Assembly (NCBI RefSeq): GCF_900105145.1
Contig: NZ_LT629752.1
Coordinates: 2,690,001-2,754,000, forward strand
Origin: Polaribacter sp. KT25b
Lineage (GTDB): Bacteria > Bacteroidota > Bacteroidia > Flavobacteriales > Flavobacteriaceae
DNA: 64,000 nucleotides
Direction: 5' to 3'
Shown here: positions 45,630 through 53,631 of the stretch, piece after piece
Layout: each line of letters opens with the position of its first letter
How positions within the stretch are numbered: the first letter of the stretch is position 1
The notes under the pieces: generated by a model
Told to the model about the DNA's origin: nothing
Databases searched by the model: none
Seen by the model: only the letters and a program-made list of their open reading frames with translations
Program-made: the position numbers and the translations under genes

Positions 45630-45725
45630 GTTGGTGTTTTTTTTTAAATTAAGTGAAAAACTTTTAAAGACGAAACATCAAAAAAATAGTCTTTAACTAA
45701 ATAAATTTTAAATCTATTCTCAGTC

Positions 45726-45768
45726 TGACTCAGGTCATTTTACACATAATCAATTACTTATATTTTTG
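45726..45768 (+). promoter_or_regulatory. TGA-N6-TCA promoter of the dodecin gene
   Basis: TGACTCAGGTCA (45726-45737), 23 bp, then TATTTTTG (45761-45768), 29 bp before the dodecin reading frame. Confidence 0.8.
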
Positions 45769-45797
45769 ATAATTATTAATAATAAAAATAAGATGTT

Positions 45798-46001
45798 ATA
45801 TCAGTATTAAAAGTAATTGAAGTATTAGGAAATTCTACCGTAAGTTTTGATGATGCTGTTAAAAATGTTGTTTCTGAAGTTTCCAAAACAGTAAAAATTA
45901 TTAAATCTGTTTACATAAAAGATATGGAAGCAAAAGTTAGCGATAATCAAGTTGTACAATATGGTATAACCACTAAAGTAACTTTTGAAATTATGGATTA
46001 G
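45798..46001 (+). CDS. Dodecin-family protein with no ATG start (ATA in its place)
   Basis: 67 codons after the usual start position: SVLKVIEVLGNSTVSFDDAVKNVV, then VKIIKSVYIKDMEAKV, ending YGITTKVTFEIMD. This is a full-length dodecin, a small dodecameric flavin-binding and -storing protein. At the place of the initiator Met the sequence has ATA (45798), and there is no ATG, GTG or TTG in frame after the stop at 45789; the only nearby ATG (45793) is in another frame and stops after five codons. The rest of the frame, the regulated promoter and the terminator are intact. It may start at a rare ATA codon, be a very recent pseudogene, or contain a base-call error. Confidence 0.75.
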   Translation: MSVLKVIEVLGNSTVSFDDAVKNVVSEVSKTVKIIKSVYIKDMEAKVSDNQVVQYGITTKVTFEIMD

Positions 46002-46021
46002 TAGTAATTAAAAAACTAATG

Positions 46022-46084
46022 AATAAAGAGGATTCTTAAAATGCAAATATATTACTGCCTTGCTTTTTTAGAATCCTCTTTATT
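46022..46084 (+). terminator. Strong terminator after the dodecin gene
   Basis: Perfect 15-bp arms AATAAAGAGGATTCT (46022-46036) and AGAATCCTCTTTATT (46070-46084) with a 33-base loop; pairing extends into the flanking A and T runs inside the loop. Confidence 0.75.
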
Positions 46085-46152
46085 AAATTCATTTATTTTA
46101 TAAACATCAAGTAAAAAAAGTTAGTTAAAATAATAATTGATATCTTCAAAAA

Positions 46153-46797
46153 ATGAAAACAGACACCCAAAAACCTAAAGCTATAAAATTACAAACCGAG
46201 TTTAAAAATAAATTTAGTTTAGGTGAATTGTATAGTGCTTCTGTTTATCTACCAAGAGCCATTATAAAAATGATGGAAAACAGTAAAAATAAATTAATTG
46301 ATAATGATTTTGTAAAACGATTACAATTAGCGGTAACTGAAGTAAATGGTTGTGTCATTTGCTCTTATGGACACACTAAAATGGCTTTGCGTCAAGGCAT
46401 GAGTGGCGAAGAAATAAGTAGTTTTTTAAGTGGTGAAAATCATTTTATAAAACCAGAAGAAGCTAAAGCAATTATGTTTGCTCAATATTATGCAGACACT
46501 AGAGGTTATCCTAAAAAATACGCTTTCGATTCAATTGTAAAAGAATATGGAAATAAAAATGCAAATATTATACTTTCTGTTATTCAAATAATGACTGTTG
46601 GTAATATATTCGGCATTCCGTTTAGTGCTTTTCAAGCTAGATTAAAAGGAAAACCATATAAAGATAGTTCCTTATTTTTTGAACTTGGAACATTAATAAT
46701 AGGAGTTTTTTTATTGCCAATTGCAATTATTCATGGTCTTTTAAGAAGTTTAATTGGCTTACCAAATAGTAGGTTTGATAAAAGTTCATCAGAATAA
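46153..46797 (+). CDS. Carboxymuconolactone decarboxylase/AhpD-like protein
   Basis: 214 residues. The AhpD-like signature is Cys67-x-x-Cys70-x3-His74 (VNGCVICSYGHTKMAL), the redox-active pair and proton relay of alkylhydroperoxidase-D-type enzymes. The all-helical domain ends at ~150; a hydrophobic helix follows (~176-198: LGTLIIGVFLLPIAIIHGLL), which is an unusual C-terminal addition and may tether the protein to the inner membrane. It probably reduces peroxides or acts as a thiol-disulfide partner. Single gene, no TGA-N6-TCA site upstream. Confidence 0.8.
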   Translation: MKTDTQKPKAIKLQTEFKNKFSLGELYSASVYLPRAIIKMMENSKNKLIDNDFVKRLQLAVTEVNGCVICSYGHTKMALRQGMSGEEISSFLSGENHFIKPEEAKAIMFAQYYADTRGYPKKYAFDSIVKEYGNKNANIILSVIQIMTVGNIFGIPFSAFQARLKGKPYKDSSLFFELGTLIIGVFLLPIAIIHGLLRSLIGLPNSRFDKSSSE

Positions 46798-47113
46798 CAA
46801 AACGAATTTTAATACACGAAAATTTAACCCAGTAATTTTTTAGTGAATAAACTAAAACTTAATTAGTAATTTATTTTTTAGACTTCACTATTAAACTCAA
46901 TTTTTATTTTGCTTTTTTAACACGCATTCTAGAAACTTCAAAATCTTTACAAGAATTTTCTATTTGTTCTAATCTATTAAATATGTTTTTGTATGATAAT
47001 CAGTTTTAAAAAGATTGTGTTTTAAAAATCAAAATTTGACATTCATTAAAAAGCCTCTTTTGTTTTCTACTTTATTTCAATTAATCATATAAAATTTAAT
47101 TCCTTTTATCAAT
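46798..47113. other. Gap with a possible short gene remnant
   Basis: 316 bp between convergent genes. On the minus strand about 30 codons ending near 46909 (NRLEQIENSCKDFEVSRMRVKKAK) look coding-like but have no start codon and no recognised match; they may be a remnant. I see no clear terminator or promoter. Confidence 0.35.
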
Positions 47114-47881
47114 TCAAACATCAATTTCTAAAGAGATTGGGCAATGATCAGAACCAAAAATATCTGAATAAATAGCAACTCCTTTCACTTTTTTTATCAA
47201 AGATTTACTTATCAGAAAATAATCAATTCTCCAACCCGTATTCCTCTCTCTCGATTTAAAACGATAACTCCAAAATGTATAAGCAATCTTATCTGGATAA
47301 AAATATCTAAAGGAATCTATAAAACCTGCTTTGATTAAATGATCGATTCCATCAATTTCAATTTGTGTATAACCTGCCGTTTTATTGTAGTTAGATTTGT
47401 CATTTTTAAGATCTATTGCTTTATGGGCAACATTAAAATCGCCACAAATAATAACGGGTTTTGTTTTCTCTAAATCTTTTATATAGTTGAGAAAATCAAT
47501 ATCCCATTGTTTTCTAAAATTCAACCGTTCTAATTTTTGTCCAGAATTAGGCACATAAACATTTACCAAATAAAAGTTTTCAAACGCTACACATTGTATT
47601 CTTCCTTCTTGTTTTTTTGCTGAAATATTTACAAAATTATCACTTAAAATGGATTTTGATTTACTTAAAATAGCGGTTCCTGAATATCCTTTTTTTTCTG
47701 CAGAATTAAAATACTTTCTATAATTTTTAAGTGGTAATAAGGCTTCTTCAATTTCCTGATTTTGTGCTCTTGTTTCTTGTAAACATAAAATATCTGGGCT
47801 TAAAATTTCTATAGCTTTAAATAAATCCTTTTTTACTAAAGCTCTTATGCCATTTACATTCCAAGAAACTATCTTCATCAT
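47114..47881 (-). CDS. xth: Exodeoxyribonuclease III (AP endonuclease)
   Basis: 255 residues of the exonuclease III/APE family. Motifs: KIVSWNVNGIRA (Asn in the first strand), LQETR (metal-binding Glu), YSGTAIL, GDFNVAHKAIDL (Asp and Asn), and SDHCPISL with the catalytic Asp-His. It repairs abasic sites and oxidised DNA ends. The ORF starts ATGATG; the second Met gives the usual MKIVSWN start. It follows the BON-protein gene after 6 bp and is probably in the operon starting at 49469, a sensible partner in an oxidative-stress set. Confidence 0.92.
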   Translation of the reverse strand: MMKIVSWNVNGIRALVKKDLFKAIEILSPDILCLQETRAQNQEIEEALLPLKNYRKYFNSAEKKGYSGTAILSKSKSILSDNFVNISAKKQEGRIQCVAFENFYLVNVYVPNSGQKLERLNFRKQWDIDFLNYIKDLEKTKPVIICGDFNVAHKAIDLKNDKSNYNKTAGYTQIEIDGIDHLIKAGFIDSFRYFYPDKIAYTFWSYRFKSRERNTGWRIDYFLISKSLIKKVKGVAIYSDIFGSDHCPISLEIDV

Positions 47882-47887
47882 TTAGAT

Positions 47888-48541
47888 TTAGTATTCTACC
47901 TTCAACTCATTTTGTACTTCATAAACTCCAGGTGCATTAAATGCTGTTTTTTGAGCTTCTTCTTTTTGCGCAAGCGAATGTACTTTACCTGATAATTTTA
48001 CAGCATGATTAGTAGTTTCTACTTTTATACCTTCTGCATCAATAATTGAAGAACGATTAAAAGCTTTTATAATTTTTTCTTCTATATCATTTGACTTTTC
48101 AGCTTGTTCTAATATAATTAAATTTGTTACTCCTTTTACACCTGTTAAACCTCCTACTGTGCGTTTTGCTGCATCTCTTTGAAAAGCATGCTCAAGAGTT
48201 CCAGAAAGTGTAATCCATCCATTTTGAACCTCTACAATTACTTTATTATTAGGTACAGAAGCGTTCCATTCTATCGCATTTATTGCCGAATTTGCAATTT
48301 CTGTGTCATTTTTGTTGAGTGATGAAATATATCCTACTTTTAGTTCTTCTGCAAAAGCCTTTACACCTACTATGTTTTTTACAGCTTTTTCAACTGCTAG
48401 TTTAATTGGATAAGAAAAAACAAGACCATTAAGTGTTACAACGCCATCTTTTACAATTACTCCAATTTGGTTTTCATAAACATATGGCAACCAAGTTAAT
48501 TCTTCTAATACATCATTTTTAATTTCTAAATCTGTTTTCAT
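47888..48541 (-). CDS. Triple-BON-domain protein
   Basis: 217 residues, three BON repeats (~5-70, ~78-145, ~150-217), each with the GVVTLNGLV, GWITLSGTL or HAVKLSGKV strand and the following A-x-x-G-V segment. No signal peptide, so cytoplasmic. BON domains bind membranes or hydrophobic surfaces and occur in osmotic-stress proteins such as OsmY. It is a same-length paralogue of the protein encoded at 49728-50381. Lies 31 bp after the dehydrogenase gene and 6 bp before xth. Confidence 0.88.
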   Translation of the reverse strand: MKTDLEIKNDVLEELTWLPYVYENQIGVIVKDGVVTLNGLVFSYPIKLAVEKAVKNIVGVKAFAEELKVGYISSLNKNDTEIANSAINAIEWNASVPNNKVIVEVQNGWITLSGTLEHAFQRDAAKRTVGGLTGVKGVTNLIILEQAEKSNDIEEKIIKAFNRSSIIDAEGIKVETTNHAVKLSGKVHSLAQKEEAQKTAFNAPGVYEVQNELKVEY

Positions 48542-48572
48542 TTTTTTTAAATTTCATGATTATACTTCTAAA

Positions 48573-49469
48573 TTATTCTAAAAAATCTGACTTTTTAAAA
48601 ACAGGATTGGGATATTTATAAAACCCTTCTCCTGTTGAAACCCCTAATTTATTTTTATCAATAAAATTTTCTTTTAGATATTTTGCTGTTTTTATTTTTA
48701 ACTCATCTTTTGTATTTTCTGCAGCCATTTTATTAATATTATAAGCTGTTGTAATACCAACAACATCTAAAATACCAAAAGGACCTAATGGAGCTCCTGT
48801 TGCTTTCATCCAAGTTTTATCTATAATTTCAGAATCTGCAATTTCATTTACCAATAAATTTGTTGCAGCACTTAACAAAGGCACTAACAAAGAATTAAGA
48901 ATGTAACCTGGTTGTTCTTTTTTTAAAGGCAGCGCTAACATATTAATTGATTTAGCAAAAGCTACTATATCTTTAAAAACTTTTGGATCTGTTGTAGAAT
49001 GTCCCATAATTTCTGCTGTATTATGAATCCAAATACTATTTGCAAAATACAATGCTAAAAACTTAGAAGGTCTTCCTGTTGCTTCTGCAAAATGACTAGG
49101 CAAAAGAGTTGAAGAATTGGTTACAAAAACAGTTTTTTCTGGCGCTACTTTAGCCAACTTTTTATAAAAATCAATTTTTAATGTTGGATTTTCTGGCACA
49201 GCTTCTATCAATAAATCTGCATTTTTTACAGCTTCCGTCAAATCTGAAGTGTAACTCAGGTTTTGATATGTTTCATCAAGCTGTTTTTGTGTTGCATTTA
49301 AATCATTTTTATAAGCTATACTTAAACTATTAAATTTGTTTTTTGCTTTTTCTAAAACGACATCATTAATATCATAAACAGTTACATGAAACCCATGAAA
49401 AGCGGTTTGAAATGCAATTTGGTATCCTAAAACACCACTTCCTGCAATAGTTATATTTTTATAATTCAT
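48573..49469 (-). CDS. 3-hydroxyacyl-CoA dehydrogenase homologue with Tyr in place of catalytic His
   Basis: 298 residues: Rossmann domain (GSGVLG, Gly10-Gly12-Gly15; VYDIND for NAD) and the C-terminal helical dimerisation domain (GPFGILDVVGITTAYNI). In hydroxyacyl-CoA dehydrogenases a His (HFFNPV/HFAN) and a Glu 12 residues later form the catalytic dyad. Here the strand reads LALYFANSIWIHNTAEI: Tyr141 (codon TAT) replaces the His, while Glu153 is kept. The enzyme may be altered or inactive, or act on a different substrate. First gene of a likely operon with the BON and xth genes, with a TGA-N6-TCA promoter 123-167 bp upstream. Confidence 0.85.
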   Translation of the reverse strand: MNYKNITIAGSGVLGYQIAFQTAFHGFHVTVYDINDVVLEKAKNKFNSLSIAYKNDLNATQKQLDETYQNLSYTSDLTEAVKNADLLIEAVPENPTLKIDFYKKLAKVAPEKTVFVTNSSTLLPSHFAEATGRPSKFLALYFANSIWIHNTAEIMGHSTTDPKVFKDIVAFAKSINMLALPLKKEQPGYILNSLLVPLLSAATNLLVNEIADSEIIDKTWMKATGAPLGPFGILDVVGITTAYNINKMAAENTKDELKIKTAKYLKENFIDKNKLGVSTGEGFYKYPNPVFKKSDFLE

Positions 49470-49593
49470 TTTTATAGTTTTAACTTATTCTTATATTTTT
49501 TACCTCAAATAATCACGCAGTTTTTTATTGATTTAAAAAACAATAATCATTAATATTATTTCATTTTTTTATATCTGATAAATAAACTTACTT

Positions 49594-49636
49594 CAAAATT
49601 AATACAGTCAATTATATTAACAACTGATCTGAATCA
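49594..49636 (-). promoter_or_regulatory. TGA-N6-TCA promoter of the dehydrogenase-BON-xth operon
   Basis: On the minus strand TGATTCAGATCA (49636-49625), within ACTGA-N6-TCAGT, then 23 bp, then TAATTTTG (49601-49594). Leader to the start codon at 49469 is ~120 nt. Confidence 0.75.
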
Positions 49637-49644
49637 GTATAAAA

Positions 49645-49680
49645 AATTGCCCTAACTCATTTAACTGAATTAGGGCAATT
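49645..49680 (-). terminator. Terminator of the second BON-protein gene
   Basis: Perfect arms AATTGCCCTAA (49645-49655) and TTAGGGCAATT (49670-49680), with a run of T on the minus strand beyond 49645. It separates the gene ending at 49728 from the promoter at 49594-49636. Confidence 0.78.
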
Positions 49681-49727
49681 CTCTATAAAAAATAACATCA
49701 TTATTTCTTATAATCTTTTTTTAAGAG

Positions 49728-50381
49728 TTAGTAAACAACTTCTAATTCATTATCTACAGTCCAAACTCCAGGAGCATAATAGGCTGTATTTCTAGCTTCA
49801 TCTTTTTCTTTTAATGAATGTACTTTACCTGTTAATTTTACAGTATGACCATCTGCTTTAACAGTTATATCTTTTGCATCAATATCTGCAGAACGCTCAA
49901 ATGCTTTTTTAATTTTGTCTTTAATATCACTAGTATCAATATTATTTTTTAATGTAATATTATTTACTACGTATTTTACACTTGTTAAGTTCTGCACAGC
50001 TTTTTTAGCAGCATTTTTTTGAAAAGCCCACATTACTTCTCCAGTTAAATAAATCCAACCATCTTCTACTTTAACATCAATTTTATTTTCAGGTACAGAA
50101 ATATTCCATTTTAATGCGCTTACTGCTGCTTCTGCAATTTCTGTATCAGATTTATGCGAAGTTGTAGCATATTTAACCACAATATCTTCTGCTACTGCTT
50201 TTACCCCAAATACACTTTTAGCTGCTTTTTCTGCTTCTCTTTTTTTTGCATAACTATCTACAGTTCCTGTTAGAGTTACAATACCATCATTAACAATTAC
50301 ACCAATTTGTGTTTCATCTATGCTTGGTTGCCATTCTAGTTCATCCAAAACATCTTCTTTAATACTTAAATCTGTTCTCAT
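49728..50381 (-). CDS. Triple-BON-domain protein
   Basis: 217 residues when started at the ATG at 50381 (MRTDLSIKEDV). The frame is open further upstream to 50441, but that extension runs across the predicted -7 box and the transcript start, so it cannot be the normal start. Three BON domains as in the paralogue at 47888 (GIVTLTGTV, GWIYLTGEV, HTVKLTGKV). Cytoplasmic. Single gene with its own TGA-N6-TCA promoter and terminator. Confidence 0.88.
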   Translation of the reverse strand: MRTDLSIKEDVLDELEWQPSIDETQIGVIVNDGIVTLTGTVDSYAKKREAEKAAKSVFGVKAVAEDIVVKYATTSHKSDTEIAEAAVSALKWNISVPENKIDVKVEDGWIYLTGEVMWAFQKNAAKKAVQNLTSVKYVVNNITLKNNIDTSDIKDKIKKAFERSADIDAKDITVKADGHTVKLTGKVHSLKEKDEARNTAYYAPGVWTVDNELEVVY

Positions 50382-50410
50382 AATATTATATATTTTAATT
50401 AATAATAGAC

Positions 50411-50453
50411 CAAAGGTATTGTGATTATAAAACACTGACACTGACCCAAATCA
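50411..50453 (-). promoter_or_regulatory. TGA-N6-TCA promoter of the second BON-protein gene
   Basis: On the minus strand TGATTTGGGTCA (50453-50442), 23 bp, then TACCTTTG (50418-50411), 29 bp before the chosen start codon. Confidence 0.78.
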
Positions 50454-50510
50454 GTCTAAAATATTTTTTGAAAATTTTAACAAAGAGCACAATTTTATTT
50501 AGGTAGTTTA

Positions 50511-50850
50511 TCATAATCTATAATGATTGAAAACAAATTCATTTTCTAAATCAGAATGTAATGTTACCAAATAGCCACCTGCCAACTCGGAAAGTGATTT
50601 GGCCTGTATCCAATTAATTCCCCATTTCAAGAAGATAAATCACTTCATAATAATGGATTTCGCCATCTGATAATTTTAATGAATCTACTTTACTACGTTC
50701 AACAGAAACAAGAGCGTTTTTAAAAATATATATTTTAGTTTCCTTTATTTTCTCATTTCCATTTTCATCTAATGCTGGTACTTGTTCTTTTCGTACACAA
50801 GCTATTATTGTGAGTAAGAATACAATACTTACTATTTTTTTGATTTTTTT
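50511..50850 (-). pseudogene. Truncated, frameshifted lipoprotein gene with C-type-lectin-like domain
   Basis: Read on the minus strand, a lipoprotein-like start without ATG (KKIVSIVFLLTIIAC, lipobox IIAC) runs to EIHYYEVIYLLEMG, where the frame stops. Shifting frame there continues INWIQAKSLSELAGGYLVTL and then HSDLENEFVFN before a stop at 50511. The pattern W-x-x-A-x-x-x-A-x-x-x-GG-x-L-x-T-x-x-S-x-x-E-N-x-F is the start of a C-type-lectin-like domain; the rest of that domain is missing. So it is a decayed gene: start lost, at least one frameshift, 3' end deleted. Confidence 0.7.
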
Positions 50851-50894
50851 TTATATATTAATTCTTAATCTCTTTTTTTTGTAATTTATACTTA

Positions 50895-52244
50895 TCAACG
50901 CATACTAAAGAGCTCTTGATGAAACCTTTTAAGAGGTAGTCCGTTTTTCAATAAATCTTTATGCATAGCTTTTCCAAACCTAACAGGACCACAAAACCAA
51001 ACGCTAGCAGACTTCCAATCAGGTACTATTTTACGTAGCTTTTCTCCAGATAAATGACCATCTATTTTGTCTATTGTAATATGTAGGTTTACATTAGCAG
51101 CTTTAGCATCAGCAGTTAATTTATTCAACGCATCTGGTTCTAATTCACTAACACAATGAAATAAATCAATTGGTTTAGATGTTGGATTATGGGCAAGATG
51201 TTTCATTCGAGCAATAAAAGGTGTAATACCAATTCCGCCACCAATCCAAATTTGACGTTTCGCTTCATCATCAAAAGTAAAACAACCATAAGGACCTTCT
51301 ATAACTGCTTTATCTCCAATATTCAATTTTTCGGGCAAGTGATTTGTATAATCTCCCAATGCTTTGGTGATAAACATAATAGTAGGATTATTTGGATTCC
51401 AGTCAGAAGCAATTGTATAAGGATGCTGTCCTTCCTTTTTATCAAAACTAACAAAAGCAAACTGTCCACTCTTGTGTCCTTTCCAGCCATCTTTTAATAG
51501 AATTAAAGTTTCTAACACCTTCATCTTTGGATAATAATACTGCTCTACAATAGTTCCCTCAACCTTTCGTCGTTTACCAACTTGACGCGTTAATACAAGT
51601 ATGGCTGAAAGTACACCTGCAACTAATAAAAGTGCCATTATAATACCCAATGGTTGTGTCCATGACGCAAAATCTAATAATACAACTGTGTGAAAAACTA
51701 AAGCTAAATAAACCACAGCTATTAACGTGTGAGTCTTCGCAAAAAGTCGGTAGGGAAATCGTTTAATTAATGCCAATACAATTAAAAAAACCAATCCATA
51801 GAATGCCCATTCTCCAATAAACTTTGCTGGATTATGAAGACCATCAAAAAATGCCTGAATCTGATTAAGTGAATCTGATTTTGAATCTGGCCCACCACCA
51901 CGACCTCGACCACCTGCTATTAAACCAAGGCTTGATAACCAATAGGGAGCTTTAGTAGCTATCCAGTGAAAAATAGCTGCTGCTAAACCAACAATTCCCA
52001 ACCATTTGTGAAGCCTGTAGGATTTATCCAATCCACCAAGTATAGGTTCTAACCAAACGGGACGAAGTGCAAGTATCATAGCAACACTCATAACTCCAAT
52101 ACCTATGACACCCGAATATTGAATAGATAAATGACGAATAATCTTGCTTGTAATTGTATCAGGAAAAGGAACATTTGCCAATATCCACAAAACAGTTACT
52201 CCAACAAGTAATCCCCAAAGCAAACGTTTAATATTTCTAAGCAT
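50895..52244 (-). CDS. Ferric-reductase-like membrane flavoprotein (ferredoxin-reductase family)
   Basis: 449 residues. The N-terminal half (~5-215) has about six membrane helices with His residues suited to haem binding (YRLHKWLG, AAIFHWIA, TLIAVVYLALVFHT), the ferric-reductase-like core. The C-terminal half is an FAD/NAD module: FAD motif HPYTIAS, NAD motif GGGIGITPFIARM, and the final VWFCGPVRFGKAM. It likely passes electrons from NAD(P)H through FAD and haem across the inner membrane to iron or another acceptor. A (TAAG)n repeat lies 83 bp upstream. No TGA-N6-TCA site. Confidence 0.85.
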   Translation of the reverse strand: MLRNIKRLLWGLLVGVTVLWILANVPFPDTITSKIIRHLSIQYSGVIGIGVMSVAMILALRPVWLEPILGGLDKSYRLHKWLGIVGLAAAIFHWIATKAPYWLSSLGLIAGGRGRGGGPDSKSDSLNQIQAFFDGLHNPAKFIGEWAFYGLVFLIVLALIKRFPYRLFAKTHTLIAVVYLALVFHTVVLLDFASWTQPLGIIMALLLVAGVLSAILVLTRQVGKRRKVEGTIVEQYYYPKMKVLETLILLKDGWKGHKSGQFAFVSFDKKEGQHPYTIASDWNPNNPTIMFITKALGDYTNHLPEKLNIGDKAVIEGPYGCFTFDDEAKRQIWIGGGIGITPFIARMKHLAHNPTSKPIDLFHCVSELEPDALNKLTADAKAANVNLHITIDKIDGHLSGEKLRKIVPDWKSASVWFCGPVRFGKAMHKDLLKNGLPLKRFHQELFSMR

Positions 52245-52326
52245 GGTTATTATAATATTAAAATTTAATTTTATCTAATCAAAAACCCAAATAGCTAAGT
52301 ATTGTTTGAGTTTTTTATCCACTTCA

Positions 52327-52365
<39 letters not shown>

Positions 52366-52369
52366 TAAT

Positions 52370-52846
52370 TCACTCTAAATGAGACCTTAGCATCCAAGCA
52401 GTCTTTTCATGTTGCTCCATTAGTCCTGTAATGTAATCGCTAATACCTTCTGCATGCCATTTTTCTACAATAGGCTTTATTTCTTCTCTAAGAAAAATAA
52501 TAATACTTTCGTGATCTTCTAACAATTCAGAAAATATACTTTGACTATCATTTTTTCCTTTTGTTTTTTCTGTTAAATGTGTTAATTCTAAATACTTTTC
52601 TAAAGTTGCAGGCACAAAATGACCAAGCATACGTATTTTTTCTGCAACAGTATCAACAACTTCTTGTTGTTCTTCATATAAAGTTTCTAGATAAAGATGT
52701 ACAGAATGAAAATCTGGTCCTTCAATATTCCAGTGGAAATTTAATGTTTTTGAATAGAGTACAAATTCGTCTGCTAATACTTTTGATAGTTGATCTGCTA
52801 AATTTTGTTTATTTTTTGATGAAATACCGATGTTTGCTATTTTCAT
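52370..52846 (-). CDS. dps: Dps ferritin-like DNA-protection protein
   Basis: 158 residues, four-helix bundle. The Dps ferroxidase centre shared by two subunits is present: His38 (NFHWN), His50, Glu54 in place of the usual Asp, Asp65 and Glu69 (VVDTVAEKI). Dps oxidises Fe(II) with H2O2, stores the iron and often coats DNA; this one lacks a long Lys-rich N-terminal tail, so DNA binding is uncertain. It has the most symmetrical TGA-N6-TCA site of the window 57-68 bp upstream. Confidence 0.93.
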   Translation of the reverse strand: MKIANIGISSKNKQNLADQLSKVLADEFVLYSKTLNFHWNIEGPDFHSVHLYLETLYEEQQEVVDTVAEKIRMLGHFVPATLEKYLELTHLTEKTKGKNDSQSIFSELLEDHESIIIFLREEIKPIVEKWHAEGISDYITGLMEQHEKTAWMLRSHLE

Positions 52847-52871
52847 TTTATTAAGTATTTTAATGAGCGTA

Positions 52872-52914
52872 TAAAGTTATTAGATATTTAAAAACAATAC
52901 CCTGACCTAGGTCA
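52872..52914 (-). promoter_or_regulatory. TGA-N6-TCA promoter of dps
   Basis: The site is a perfect 16-bp palindrome CCTGACCTAGGTCAGG (52901-52916), core TGACCTAGGTCA (52903-52914). On the minus strand 23 bp follow, then TAACTTTA (52879-52872), which differs from TAnnTTTG only in the last base. Confidence 0.82.
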
Positions 52915-52974
52915 GGATAGATTATATTTTTAACATTTTCAATAAAACTAATAAATTCCGTAAAACTCTAACCA

Positions 52975-53604
52975 TCAATCTTTTGCTGTATAAATAAGTT
53001 TACAACCATGACACAAAACAGCAGCAAAAACAACTCCTAAAAATGCAACCGACATATCTTTCTGAGCATCCCAAACATCACCTTGAGTACCTAAATAAGA
53101 AATACCTTCTTCTACAAAAAAAACATCGGCAACTAGCCATTCTATAATTTCGTACAAAGCACTTGCAGAAATAATAATTAGAATTGGTATTTTTAATGCG
53201 ATATACTTTGGTATTTTAATCCACTGTATAAAAATTTCTTGTAAAGGATAATAAAGTAAAAACCCAAAACAGAAATGCACTAATCTATCATAATGATTTC
53301 TTGAAGAATGAAATATATCTTGAAGCCAAAATCCAAATAAATTCTCTGCATACGTATATTTAGAACCATAAACATGCAGGCATAAAAACAGACATATAAG
53401 AAAGTAACTAAAATTACTAAAACGATATTTTTTATACATAAAAAATAAAAAAAGCAGTGCTATTACGGTTAACGTATTTTCTATAAGCCAATTCTTAATG
53501 TCTGTAGTACCTATTAGGGAATTTACCCAAACGATACAAAACAACAAACCATACCAAAAAAGCTTATGTCCGATTACAGTTATAACACTGCTTTGCAATT
53601 TCAT
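52975..53604 (-). CDS. DUF2238 (YjdF-like) inner-membrane protein
   Basis: 209 residues with about six membrane segments. The family landmarks are present: YDRLVHFCFGFLLYYP, ALYEIIEWLVADVF and GTQGDVWDAQKDM. Function of the family is unknown. It follows the second oleate hydratase gene after 27 bp, suggesting a membrane-lipid-related role by association. Confidence 0.8.
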   Translation of the reverse strand: MKLQSSVITVIGHKLFWYGLLFCIVWVNSLIGTTDIKNWLIENTLTVIALLFLFFMYKKYRFSNFSYFLICLFLCLHVYGSKYTYAENLFGFWLQDIFHSSRNHYDRLVHFCFGFLLYYPLQEIFIQWIKIPKYIALKIPILIIISASALYEIIEWLVADVFFVEEGISYLGTQGDVWDAQKDMSVAFLGVVFAAVLCHGCKLIYTAKD

Positions 53605-53631
53605 TTCAAAATAATTCTAAATTATAAGTTA

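Noticed and set aside
49728..50441. 237-residue version of the second BON protein
   Set aside because: The upstream extension overlaps the predicted -7 box and transcript start; the ATG at 50381 matches the start of the 217-residue paralogue.
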